Shown: positions 1 through 8,849 of the stretch, one piece after another
Numbering within the stretch: the stretch's first letter is position 1
Layout of the letters: each line of letters opens with the position of its first letter
DNA from: Arthrobacter sp. efr-133-TYG-118
GTDB lineage: Bacteria > Actinomycetota > Actinomycetes > Actinomycetales > Micrococcaceae
DNA: 64,000 bases
Assembly: GCF_030209755.1 (NCBI RefSeq)
Contig: NZ_JARVRH010000010.1
Span: 248,001-312,000 of the forward strand
Direction: 5' to 3'
Position numbers and translations under genes: made by a program
Notes under the pieces: model-generated
What the model saw: the letters and a program-made list of their open reading frames with translations, nothing else
Database searches by the model: none
What the model was told of the DNA's origin: nothing

Positions 1-1
1 C

Positions 2-895
2 ACCTTGCCCGACTGGTTCGACCGGGCCTTCCCCGGACACTACCTGCGGCTCATTCAACAGGTCCGCGTCTCCGTGATCGCACTCATTCCCCCTGATCTG
101 GGAATCCGAGCCACGATGAGCGACTCAGGAATATCACGCGTGGTAACCGGCGGCGATACCTTTTCGGAAGTCGTGATCCGGCGAACCCCGGAGACAGTAG
201 CGCTCACGTCTCCCGCCGGGGCCACCGGCGTATTTGCTTTGGACACCCAATCGGAGATGCTGCAACCGTTCCAGTCCCGCGGCGTGGTGACCGGATGGAG
301 GCTGGAGATGCCACTGCCGGCCAACCCCTTCGACTACGGCTCCATCGCCGACGTCCTCCTGTCCTTCGATTACACCGCGCTTGCAGACCCGGCCTACCGC
401 GACCAGGTAGTACGCGGCCTGAACACCGCCCGACTCAGTGCCGACCGTATGATCAGCATCCGCCAGGACCGCATTGATGCCTGGTATACCCTGATCACGC
501 CACCTGACCCAACCGCGGCACACACGGCCACGTTCAGCCTGAACACCAGCGATTTCGCCAGCAGCCTCACCGATCTGCCCAGAGTCGCCGACATATCGGT
601 GTACCTGCCCACCAATCCATCCGATCCGGCCTCAGCTCAGGGCGCAGCCGGTGCGCCGTTTCGGATCACGTTGCGCCATAACGGTAGGGGTGGCCAGGGC
701 CAGGCTTCCGACGGCGTGATTGGCACCCGCCGCGGTAACGCTCCCGCCTGGGAATCGATCCGGAACACCCCCGCGGCTGGCGACTGGACAGTCACCGTCG
801 ACGCCGCGGACGCCGCAGCGTTGCTGGACGGAACACTGCAGGACATCGTTCTCATCATCAGCTACACCGGTACCGTGCCGACATGGTCACTCTAG
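2..895 (+). CDS. Tc toxin subunit A (TcA/TcdA-like), C-terminal part, cut by window edge
   Basis: The frame is open to the left edge of the window, so only the last ~298 residues are seen. The start of the visible part reads FPGHYLRLIQQVRVSV, matching the 'DYPGHYxRxIKxVSVxxP' stretch near the C-terminus of TcA pore-forming subunits of insecticidal toxin complexes. The rest is beta-rich, as expected of the TcA C-terminal pore/TcB-binding region. TcA forms the pentameric cell-binding translocation channel. The next gene is a TcB-TcC fusion only 82 bases downstream on the same strand, which is the usual order and supports the call. The N-terminal receptor-binding part lies outside the window. 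Confidence 0.85.
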   Translation, partial: TLPDWFDRAFPGHYLRLIQQVRVSVIALIPPDLGIRATMSDSGISRVVTGGDTFSEVVIRRTPETVALTSPAGATGVFALDTQSEMLQPFQSRGVVTGWRLEMPLPANPFDYGSIADVLLSFDYTALADPAYRDQVVRGLNTARLSADRMISIRQDRIDAWYTLITPPDPTAAHTATFSLNTSDFASSLTDLPRVADISVYLPTNPSDPASAQGAAGAPFRITLRHNGRGGQGQASDGVIGTRRGNAPAWESIRNTPAAGDWTVTVDAADAAALLDGTLQDIVLIISYTGTVPTWSL

Positions 896-977
896 TCACA
901 GTCACTCACAACGGGAGCCCGGCCAACGAGCCCTCCGAGCCTTCGGCGCCGCCTGCGGCAGCCGGGAGTGCTGGATC

Positions 978-3900
978 ATGAGCGGACCTCAAGCTCCGGA
1001 GATCGCCGTCCCGAAAGGAGGCGGCGCCCTCTCAGGACTCGGCGAAACCTTCCAGCCCGACCTGCACACCGGTACCGGAAACCTCACGGTGCCCATCCCG
1101 TTGCCTCCCGGACGCCGGGGCATGACCCCCTCCCTGTCCCTGTCCTACAGCACCGGTGCGGGCAACGGGCCGTTCGGGCTCGGCTGGGCGTTAAGCGTGC
1201 CGCAGGTCAGCCGGCGCACCGACCGGGGCATCCCCCGCTACCAGGACACCCTCGACACCTTCGTGCTCTCCGGGGCCGAAGAACTGGTGCCGGTACCCGT
1301 GGGAACGGCTGCCCCATCACCAGCCAATAGCGCCGTGACGGTGAGCCGCTACCGGCCGCGCACCGAAGCCGGGTTCGCCCGGATCACCCACGTCACCGGC
1401 GGGAACGGCGATTACTGGGACGTCCGGGCCACGAACGGGCTGCGGAGCTACTATGGCACGCCCCGGGCGGGTGGCGCACCGCCAGACTGGACCGACCCGG
1501 CCGTAGTCGTCAACACCGGGGGTGGAATCTTCACCTGGCTGCTGACAGAAACCATTGATCCACTGGGAAACCGGATCGCCTACACCTACCGGGCCGGGGC
1601 CACCGGGTCCCAGCGATATCTCAGCGAGGTGCGCTATGGCGACTATGGCGACCCAGCAGACCCCACATACCTCGTCAACGTCCGAATCATTTACCAGGAT
1701 GAGGACCCGGGCGCGCGCCTTGAGCGGCCGGACCCGTTCTCGGTCCGGAGACCCGGCTTCGAGCTACGCACCACGTTGCGAGCGAAACGGATCGAGATCT
1801 GGACCCAGGCCAGCACACCCGTCAAGGCCACCACGGTCCGCCTCGACTACATCGACGAGATAAGCCAGGCGCCGAGCAACCGCGTATCGCTGCTCGGACG
1901 CATCCAAGTACAGGGCCATGACGGCGGCAATGACGAGCTGCAACCGCCACTCGAGTTCGCGTACAGCGGCTGGGACCCGGCCTCACGCCGGTTCCGGCTG
2001 GTCGGGCTCGGGCTGCCGGCGGTCCCGCTGGGCACCGGCGGGTTGGAAATGGTCGACCTGTTCGGCGACGGCCTCCCCTCTCTGCTGCAGCTCAACGGAA
2101 CCGCACAGTACTGGCGCAACCGGGGCGCCGGGCTTTTTGACCCGCCGCGTTCTATGGCCGGCACACCGGCCGGGGTCACCTTGGACCAGCCCGGAACACG
2201 TCTGACGGATTTGAACGGCGACGGCCGCACCGAACTCGTCACTTCATCGGGTACCCGGACCGCAGCCTGGTCCCTGGCCGCCCCGGGCGATGTGCCCGGA
2301 GCCCGGGCGGGTTTCGACCCCGCCAGTTACACGACCAGCACGGCCCCAACATTCCCGCTGACCGACCCCCAGGTCCGGCTGCTCGACCTCGATGGCGACC
2401 ACAGGACGGACCTGCTCCGCGCCGGGAACCCCCCGCTGATGGCCTTCAGTGATGGCCGCGGCGGCTTCTCCGGCCTGCAACGGCTGCCCGCGGCAAGCAA
2501 CCTGCCGCAGCTGGATTTCACGGACCCGCGGGTGCAGCTGGCGGACATGACCGGTGACGGGCTCACCGATATCGTTCTTGTCCACAACCGTGCGGTGACG
2601 TACTGGCCGAACCTCGGTTACGGTCGCTTCGGTCCGCCCGTGTCCATGGGCGGTGCCCCTGCCTTCAGCGACGCTGCTTCCTACACCGGCACAGGGTTCG
2701 ATCCCCGCCGGCTGCTCCTTGGCGACGTCGGCGGCGATGGAACCGCCGACGCGCTCTACATGGGCGACGGACAGGTCACGGTCTGGGTCAACCAATCGGG
2801 CAACAGCTTCGCCGCGCCGGTGGTGATCCGCGGAACGCCCCGCACCAGCGACCTTACCCAGGTCCGACTCGCCGACCTGTACGGATCCGGTGTGCCAGGC
2901 ATCCTGTGGTCAGGGGTCGGGCCCAACAGACGCACCGCTTTCCTGGACCTGACCGGAGGAGTCAAACCGTACCTGCTCACCGGCATCGATAACCACGCCG
3001 GCGCCACCACCACGATGACGTACGCGACCTCCACCATCTACGCCACCCGCGATCGCAACGCGGGCAGTCCGTGGCGCACCACCCTGCCGTTCCCGGTCTA
3101 TGTGGTGGCCAGCGTGACCACGAACGACGCTTTCGCCGACACGGTCCTCAGCACTGCCTTCGGCTACCACGAAGGCTACTGGGACCCGGGCGACCGGGAA
3201 TTCCGCGGATTCGCCCGCGTCGAACAGACCGACACGCTGGGACCAGCCGCACCCACTCCACCCGCCCCCGCAACAATCCAGCCGATCGACCCGCTAGCCA
3301 CCCCGACGTCGGTTCCGGCGGGCTTCGACCCTGCCGGAGCGGGCAACCTTCTTGCCAACTTCAGCTTCGACACTCCGTCTGCGGCCGGCCCGAGCACCTT
3401 GATCACCTCCGTCGAGCAGCCCTTCGGCAGCGGTGGGTCAGCCGCGGACTCTTGGACCACATGGAATATCGCCGCCACGACGACCACCACAGACCTGTTG
3501 CCCTCGACCCTGCCCTACGGCAGGGGAGGGTCCATGGTCCACATCACCACAGGGGCTGCCGGGTGCGGGGTGGTGCAAACATTCCTTCCCGCGAACACCG
3601 GCCCCGCGCAGGTGGTGTCGTCTGCTTGGATCTATGTGCTGCGGGGCAGCGTGATGATCGGCACCGGCGACGGGGGCAATACCGCCAGCGACGCTGTCTG
3701 CGACGATACTGGCCAGTGGATGCTCGTCGAGGCCGGCAACCAGCACGGCCCGGGCAATGAGATCGTCATCTACTCAGCCAGCGCAGAAGGGGCCGAGTTC
3801 TACGTCGACCACGCGTGGGTCCGGGTACCGTCGGGGCCGGTAGAGCCAGTGGACAGCCCGCCGGTGCGCACCGTCACCTGGTTCCATCCCGGCCCCGTCG

Positions 3901-6900
3901 GCCCCCCGCAGGGCGCATGGACAGAGCTCGACTTCAGAGCCGAATACTGGCCGGACGATCCGCCTCTGGCAGCACACGTCGATTACACCGCGCTGCCGGG
4001 CGCGCTGTCCCGCCCGTCGCTCCGCGAAGCGGTCCGGGCGATGCGTGGCCGGGTGCTGCGCACCGAAACCTACGCCGACGACGGGACCATCCGGGCGCCC
4101 CGGCCGTACGAGGTGCACGACTCCTCCTACCAGGTCGCGCCTGTGCTTGACGGTCGCAGCGCCGAAGATGCAGGCTGGCAGGCGGCGCCCGTGGTCACGG
4201 TCCGTCAAACGCTGTCCCGGTCGGCGGTCTGGGAACGCGGCACCGAACCCATGACGAGGCTCCAACTCACCGGCGGCTACGACGACTACGGTCGTCCGCA
4301 CGCCAGTGTCGATGTCGGTGTTCCGCGGGGGCGTGATCCACGCGCCGCAGGTTCCGCGTGCCTGGCCACCCTCACCACCACTGATTTCGCCACCCGCGAC
4401 GACGCCGGCCTCTACCTGACCGACCGGGTATCGCGGACCGCCCGCTATGAATGCCATGACGATGGTTCCCTCCCCGTTCTCCCTTTCGGGGCGGCCGCAC
4501 TCACCCGCGAGGTCAACACGGATCTGCGCGGCCTCCAGCTCACCCGATACGACGGGCCGGCATTCGACGGCCTGGACCCCGGCCAGCTCGGCGACCACGG
4601 GCTGGCGGTCCGTACCGAACACCTCGTGATCACCCCGGCGCTGCTCGCCGAAGCCTGCCAACCCGGCCCCGGCGGCGGTGTGGGCAGCCCTTTCCCGCCC
4701 TACCTCAGCGCCGACGGAAGCGCCCCGCCGGCGACCTGGCCAGCTGACTACCCGGACGCCTTCCAGCAGGCTATCACCGGCGCCCCCGACGCCCGCGGCC
4801 AGCATTTGGGGTACGTCTGGCATCCCGACGGCGGAGGGTACATTGCCGGCTATTATGCTCAGACTTCCCGCCTGAGCTACGACATCCAGGCCACCGGCAC
4901 CGGCCGCGGACTGGTCATCGTATCCCGGGACCCCTGGGGTGGAGACACCGCCACCGGCTACGACGAATACAGTATGCTGCCGGTCACCGTCACCGACCCT
5001 GCCGGACTCACCACCACTGCTGGCTATGACTACCGGTTGCTCAAACCGATCCTGATCACCGACCCCAACGGTAACCGCACCGCGGCCGGGTACACCCCGC
5101 TCGGCCTGCCGTTATTTACCGCCAAGCTTGGAAAGGACGGGGTCGCCCAGGGGGACACCCTCGAGCAGCCCGCCGTCTATTATCAGTACCATCTGACTGC
5201 TTGGGACGACAGCGTACCCACGGGAGGTTCCCCGGTCGGCCCTCGGCAGCCTATGAGCGTCACGACTGTGCGGCGGGTCGAGCACAGATGGACCATCGTC
5301 GACCAGGAAAACGCGCTCCGCACCGCCGCCGGCCAGCCGCCCCTGACCGAATCGGAAATCGCCGCTCTGTTCGGCCCGGACGAACAGACCAACCACCCGG
5401 AACGGTTCATCCACACGGTCGAGTTCAGCGACGGCCTTGGAAGGCTGCTGCAGATCCGTACCCAAGCCGACGATTTTGTGATCGACGACCTCGGCGTGGC
5501 CGACGACCCGGAGGTGGCGGCCGGCGCGGTCACCGGCCACCCCGCCGCGCCCGGGTCTCCGCCCGTGGTCGTCAGCAGCTGGACCATCTACGACAACAAG
5601 GGCCGCGCCGTCATTAGCTACGAACCGTTCTTCGATACCGGTTACGACTACGCGGCGCCCGGGGACCAGAAGCTAGACTCTCTGGCCCGGACCGTCCGCC
5701 ATTACGACCCGCGCGGGCTGTGCGTTCGGACCATCGCCGCGGACGGCAGCGAAACGCTTACCCTCCGCGGGGTGCCGTCTGACCTGAAGGATCCGGACAG
5801 CGCAGCACCGACCGCCTGGGAGACCTATACCTACGACGCCAACGACAACGCGGGCCGCACGCACCCGACGGTCAGCCTGTTCTTCGCCGCGCACTGGAAC
5901 ACCCCTTCGAGTATCCTGCTGGACGCGTTCGGGCGAACCATCGCGGCCACTACGCGCAACGGCGCCGAGCCCGTGGTCACAACCACCGGGTACGACATCG
6001 ACGGCCATCCGGTAACCGTGACTGACCCATTGGGGCGGGATTGCGCGGCCACCTTCTACGACATGGCGGGCCAGCCATGGCGGACCTGGCTGTTGGACGC
6101 AGGCACCACCCACACCATCAGGGATGCCACGGGAGCCGCGATTGAGCAGCGGGATTACAAGGGCGCGCTAATCCTGGCCGACTTCGACCCGGCGCATCGG
6201 CCGCGGTTCGGCTGGGCCGCTAGCCGCGCTGGCCAAACACCGACCCTTCGCCTCGTCACCATCTATGGCGATGACCCGGCCGGTGCCGGACTAACCACCG
6301 ATCAGGCCCTGGCTGCCAACGCTCTCGGCCAACCTGTTCTCGCCTTGGACGAGGCAGGCGCTTACTCCACCGGTGGCTACGATCTGGAGGGCAAACCGGT
6401 TACCGTCACACGTCGCATCCTGCGGCCCGACCTTCTTATTTCCGCCCTCCCTGGCCCTGGTACGGCCAGCGGCGTCTGGGACAACACCAGCTATGCCGTG
6501 GACTGGCAACCCGCCGGCGACGAAACCTATGCCGTTCACGCAGATACTCGGCTCGATGGATCCGGATACAAGAGCGATACCGTGCGGGACGCGCTGGGCC
6601 GAACAATCTCAGAGACCGGCCCGACCGATGCGACCGGGACGCGCTGCCTGTACAGCTATAGCTATGGGCGTGGCGGCGGCATCACTATGATTAGCCTGAA
6701 CGGCACCCCTCACATTCGAACGGCCGCCTACGATGCCCACGGTCGCCGCCTTTTGGCTCAGCTCGGCAACGGTCTGCTCCTTCGTTACCTTTACGACCCC
6801 CGAAGCTTCCGCCTCGCCCGCGTACACGCGGTCCGCACCACCCAGCCCAACCCAGCCAGCTGGCAGCCCAACGGACCCGTACTTCAGGACCACAGCTACC

Positions 6901-8690
6901 GCTACGACCCGTCCGGCAATCTCCTGACCCTCGCCGACAGGACTCCCGACTGCGGTATCGCTCCGGCCGACCCGAACGAGCTCGACCGCAGGTTCGCTTA
7001 CGACCCGCTTTACCGGTTAACCGCCGCCACTGGACGGGAAACGGATATCATGCCCGATCAGCCATGGCTGGAAACACCCCGAAGCCAGGACATCACCCGC
7101 ACGCGGGCGTACACCGAAACCTACAGCTATGATCCCGTCGGCAGCCTGCTCAACCTGCGCCACACCACGGATGCGACGTCGACCGGCGCCTACACACGCG
7201 CGTACATCCAGGCTGATGGAAGCAACCGGCTCGCCACCATGACCGTCGGAACGCTCACCGCCAACTATGGCTACGACCCGTCCGGGAACATGATCGCCGA
7301 AACCACCAGCCGGTTGTTCGAATGGGACTACGCAAATCGGCTCGCCACGTACCGCACTCAGGCAGGGGCCGAACCCTCCGTCTACGCCCAGTACCGTTAC
7401 GACGCCTCCGGGAGACGGGTGATCAAACTCGTTCGCAACCAGAATGGGCCCAACAGCGTGACCATCTACATAGGTGCCGGATTCGAAAGAACCCTCTACA
7501 CTCAACCAGCCGCCGGCACTACCACTCACGACACACTGCACATCCTCGACTCCGCCAACCGGATCGCCTCCATCCGTCGCGGCGACCCCATCCCCGGCGA
7601 TCCCATGCCGCCAATCACATACACCCTGTCCGACCGCCTCGGTAGCAGCACGGTCGTTGCTGACCCTACCGGCGTGCTGTTGAACCGGGAGGAATACACC
7701 CCGTACGGAGAAACGTCCTTCGGTAGCTATGCACGAAAGCGGTACCGCTACACAGCAAAGGAGCGAGACGAAGAAAGCTCCCTGTACTACCACGGAGCCC
7801 GCTACTACGCGCCCTGGCTAACCCGATGGACAAGCTGCGACCCCTCCGGTGTGTCGCGGGACGGGCCCAATCTTTATGCGTTTGCAAAGGACAATCCAAC
7901 AAACTGGACGGACCCAACTGGCCACTCGGCTGTGCCTGCTGTCACGTTGCCTGTGACGGAGGCGGGGCCCGCCCTAGCACGCGCAACTGCGGCTTGGGGC
8001 GTGGAGGCTGAAATACTTGCGGGAGGTGCGGCAGCGCCCAGCGGAGCGGCAGGTGGCGTTCTTGCTACCGTCGCGCTGCCCGCCGTCGCTGTCGTTTCCG
8101 CTGTGATAGGCGTGTATAGCCTGTACAGAGTTGGAAAATCAGCAATAGAACTCTACGGTGCTCAAAAGCGATCTGATCATCTAGCCGAACGGCTGCACCA
8201 ACAGGTAGATCTTGCTTGGAAAAACGGCGTCATCACTGATCACGAGTACCTTCTCTACAGGTCGACTGGAAATCTCGTTGTACAACTGCGCAGTACAAGT
8301 GAAAGAGAGAGACCTAGTCAACACATCGAGTCTCCAGCGACCGAGCGAGGGAACAGACCAACCGTGTCAGCGGCGAAACGTCAGCAGGTACAGCTCAATC
8401 GGGCCGAAGGTAAGAAATTCGAGCAAGATCTCAAGAATGCTTACGAACAAGCGGGCTTCGAAGTCAAGCCGCAGATGAGCTTTGAAACCCCCCTGGGCGT
8501 TCGCATCCTTGACCTAGGCATTTACAAGAACGGCCAATTGTTGGAGCTCATTGAAGCAAAGGCAGGGCAAGCCGCTTATCCGAGACAGCAACGGCTTAAG
8601 GACATTTCGATCTCAGGGACGGAGCGACGCTTGGTGAACGTAATACGACCGGACGCGCTCACTCTTCCTCAAGCGTCAACGCCAAAATGA
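978..8690 (+). CDS. TcB-TcC fusion toxin (SpvB + RHS cocoon) with PD-(D/E)XK nuclease-like C-terminus
   Basis: 2570 residues. The ATG at 978 has GGGAG nine bases upstream, and the SpvB-type N-terminus (ALSGLGETFQPDLHTGTGNL) follows at once; an in-frame start at 720 would overlap the TcA gene. Order: SpvB domain (~15-330), VCBS/FG-GAP-like beta-propeller repeats (~350-700), long YD/RHS repeats, then the TcC core end with RYYAPWLTRW, DPSG (D2288) and DGPNLYAFAKDNP, the self-cleavage region in this family. After DPTG (D2312) comes a ~255-residue hypervariable region with a hydrophobic stretch and a C-terminal module holding D2512, E2526 and K2528 in ILDLGI..LIEAKAG, the PD-(D/E)XK nuclease pattern. 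TcB and TcC are usually separate genes in proteobacteria; fused forms are known. The variable region is less GC-rich than the core, consistent with cassette exchange. Nuclease activity is inferred. Confidence 0.9.
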   Translation: MSGPQAPEIAVPKGGGALSGLGETFQPDLHTGTGNLTVPIPLPPGRRGMTPSLSLSYSTGAGNGPFGLGWALSVPQVSRRTDRGIPRYQDTLDTFVLSGAEELVPVPVGTAAPSPANSAVTVSRYRPRTEAGFARITHVTGGNGDYWDVRATNGLRSYYGTPRAGGAPPDWTDPAVVVNTGGGIFTWLLTETIDPLGNRIAYTYRAGATGSQRYLSEVRYGDYGDPADPTYLVNVRIIYQDEDPGARLERPDPFSVRRPGFELRTTLRAKRIEIWTQASTPVKATTVRLDYIDEISQAPSNRVSLLGRIQVQGHDGGNDELQPPLEFAYSGWDPASRRFRLVGLGLPAVPLGTGGLEMVDLFGDGLPSLLQLNGTAQYWRNRGAGLFDPPRSMAGTPAGVTLDQPGTRLTDLNGDGRTELVTSSGTRTAAWSLAAPGDVPGARAGFDPASYTTSTAPTFPLTDPQVRLLDLDGDHRTDLLRAGNPPLMAFSDGRGGFSGLQRLPAASNLPQLDFTDPRVQLADMTGDGLTDIVLVHNRAVTYWPNLGYGRFGPPVSMGGAPAFSDAASYTGTGFDPRRLLLGDVGGDGTADALYMGDGQVTVWVNQSGNSFAAPVVIRGTPRTSDLTQVRLADLYGSGVPGILWSGVGPNRRTAFLDLTGGVKPYLLTGIDNHAGATTTMTYATSTIYATRDRNAGSPWRTTLPFPVYVVASVTTNDAFADTVLSTAFGYHEGYWDPGDREFRGFARVEQTDTLGPAAPTPPAPATIQPIDPLATPTSVPAGFDPAGAGNLLANFSFDTPSAAGPSTLITSVEQPFGSGGSAADSWTTWNIAATTTTTDLLPSTLPYGRGGSMVHITTGAAGCGVVQTFLPANTGPAQVVSSAWIYVLRGSVMIGTGDGGNTASDAVCDDTGQWMLVEAGNQHGPGNEIVIYSASAEGAEFYVDHAWVRVPSGPVEPVDSPPVRTVTWFHPGPVGPPQGAWTELDFRAEYWPDDPPLAAHVDYTALPGALSRPSLREAVRAMRGRVLRTETYADDGTIRAPRPYEVHDSSYQVAPVLDGRSAEDAGWQAAPVVTVRQTLSRSAVWERGTEPMTRLQLTGGYDDYGRPHASVDVGVPRGRDPRAAGSACLATLTTTDFATRDDAGLYLTDRVSRTARYECHDDGSLPVLPFGAAALTREVNTDLRGLQLTRYDGPAFDGLDPGQLGDHGLAVRTEHLVITPALLAEACQPGPGGGVGSPFPPYLSADGSAPPATWPADYPDAFQQAITGAPDARGQHLGYVWHPDGGGYIAGYYAQTSRLSYDIQATGTGRGLVIVSRDPWGGDTATGYDEYSMLPVTVTDPAGLTTTAGYDYRLLKPILITDPNGNRTAAGYTPLGLPLFTAKLGKDGVAQGDTLEQPAVYYQYHLTAWDDSVPTGGSPVGPRQPMSVTTVRRVEHRWTIVDQENALRTAAGQPPLTESEIAALFGPDEQTNHPERFIHTVEFSDGLGRLLQIRTQADDFVIDDLGVADDPEVAAGAVTGHPAAPGSPPVVVSSWTIYDNKGRAVISYEPFFDTGYDYAAPGDQKLDSLARTVRHYDPRGLCVRTIAADGSETLTLRGVPSDLKDPDSAAPTAWETYTYDANDNAGRTHPTVSLFFAAHWNTPSSILLDAFGRTIAATTRNGAEPVVTTTGYDIDGHPVTVTDPLGRDCAATFYDMAGQPWRTWLLDAGTTHTIRDATGAAIEQRDYKGALILADFDPAHRPRFGWAASRAGQTPTLRLVTIYGDDPAGAGLTTDQALAANALGQPVLALDEAGAYSTGGYDLEGKPVTVTRRILRPDLLISALPGPGTASGVWDNTSYAVDWQPAGDETYAVHADTRLDGSGYKSDTVRDALGRTISETGPTDATGTRCLYSYSYGRGGGITMISLNGTPHIRTAAYDAHGRRLLAQLGNGLLLRYLYDPRSFRLARVHAVRTTQPNPASWQPNGPVLQDHSYRYDPSGNLLTLADRTPDCGIAPADPNELDRRFAYDPLYRLTAATGRETDIMPDQPWLETPRSQDITRTRAYTETYSYDPVGSLLNLRHTTDATSTGAYTRAYIQADGSNRLATMTVGTLTANYGYDPSGNMIAETTSRLFEWDYANRLATYRTQAGAEPSVYAQYRYDASGRRVIKLVRNQNGPNSVTIYIGAGFERTLYTQPAAGTTTHDTLHILDSANRIASIRRGDPIPGDPMPPITYTLSDRLGSSTVVADPTGVLLNREEYTPYGETSFGSYARKRYRYTAKERDEESSLYYHGARYYAPWLTRWTSCDPSGVSRDGPNLYAFAKDNPTNWTDPTGHSAVPAVTLPVTEAGPALARATAAWGVEAEILAGGAAAPSGAAGGVLATVALPAVAVVSAVIGVYSLYRVGKSAIELYGAQKRSDHLAERLHQQVDLAWKNGVITDHEYLLYRSTGNLVVQLRSTSERERPSQHIESPATERGNRPTVSAAKRQQVQLNRAEGKKFEQDLKNAYEQAGFEVKPQMSFETPLGVRILDLGIYKNGQLLELIEAKAGQAAYPRQQRLKDISISGTERRLVNVIRPDALTLPQASTPK

Positions 8691-8849
8691 CACGACCACG
8701 CTTTGGACCTTCGCCAGCAGAGTGCACCATTTCGAATAGATTTGGTGCCGGTTGCTGGCCAGCGGATCTTTCGATCGGCATGGTGGACAGAGTTTACCGG
8801 ATTAGAAATCTTGGAAGATTTGTTTCAAAACCTTATCGAGAGAGGCGGT

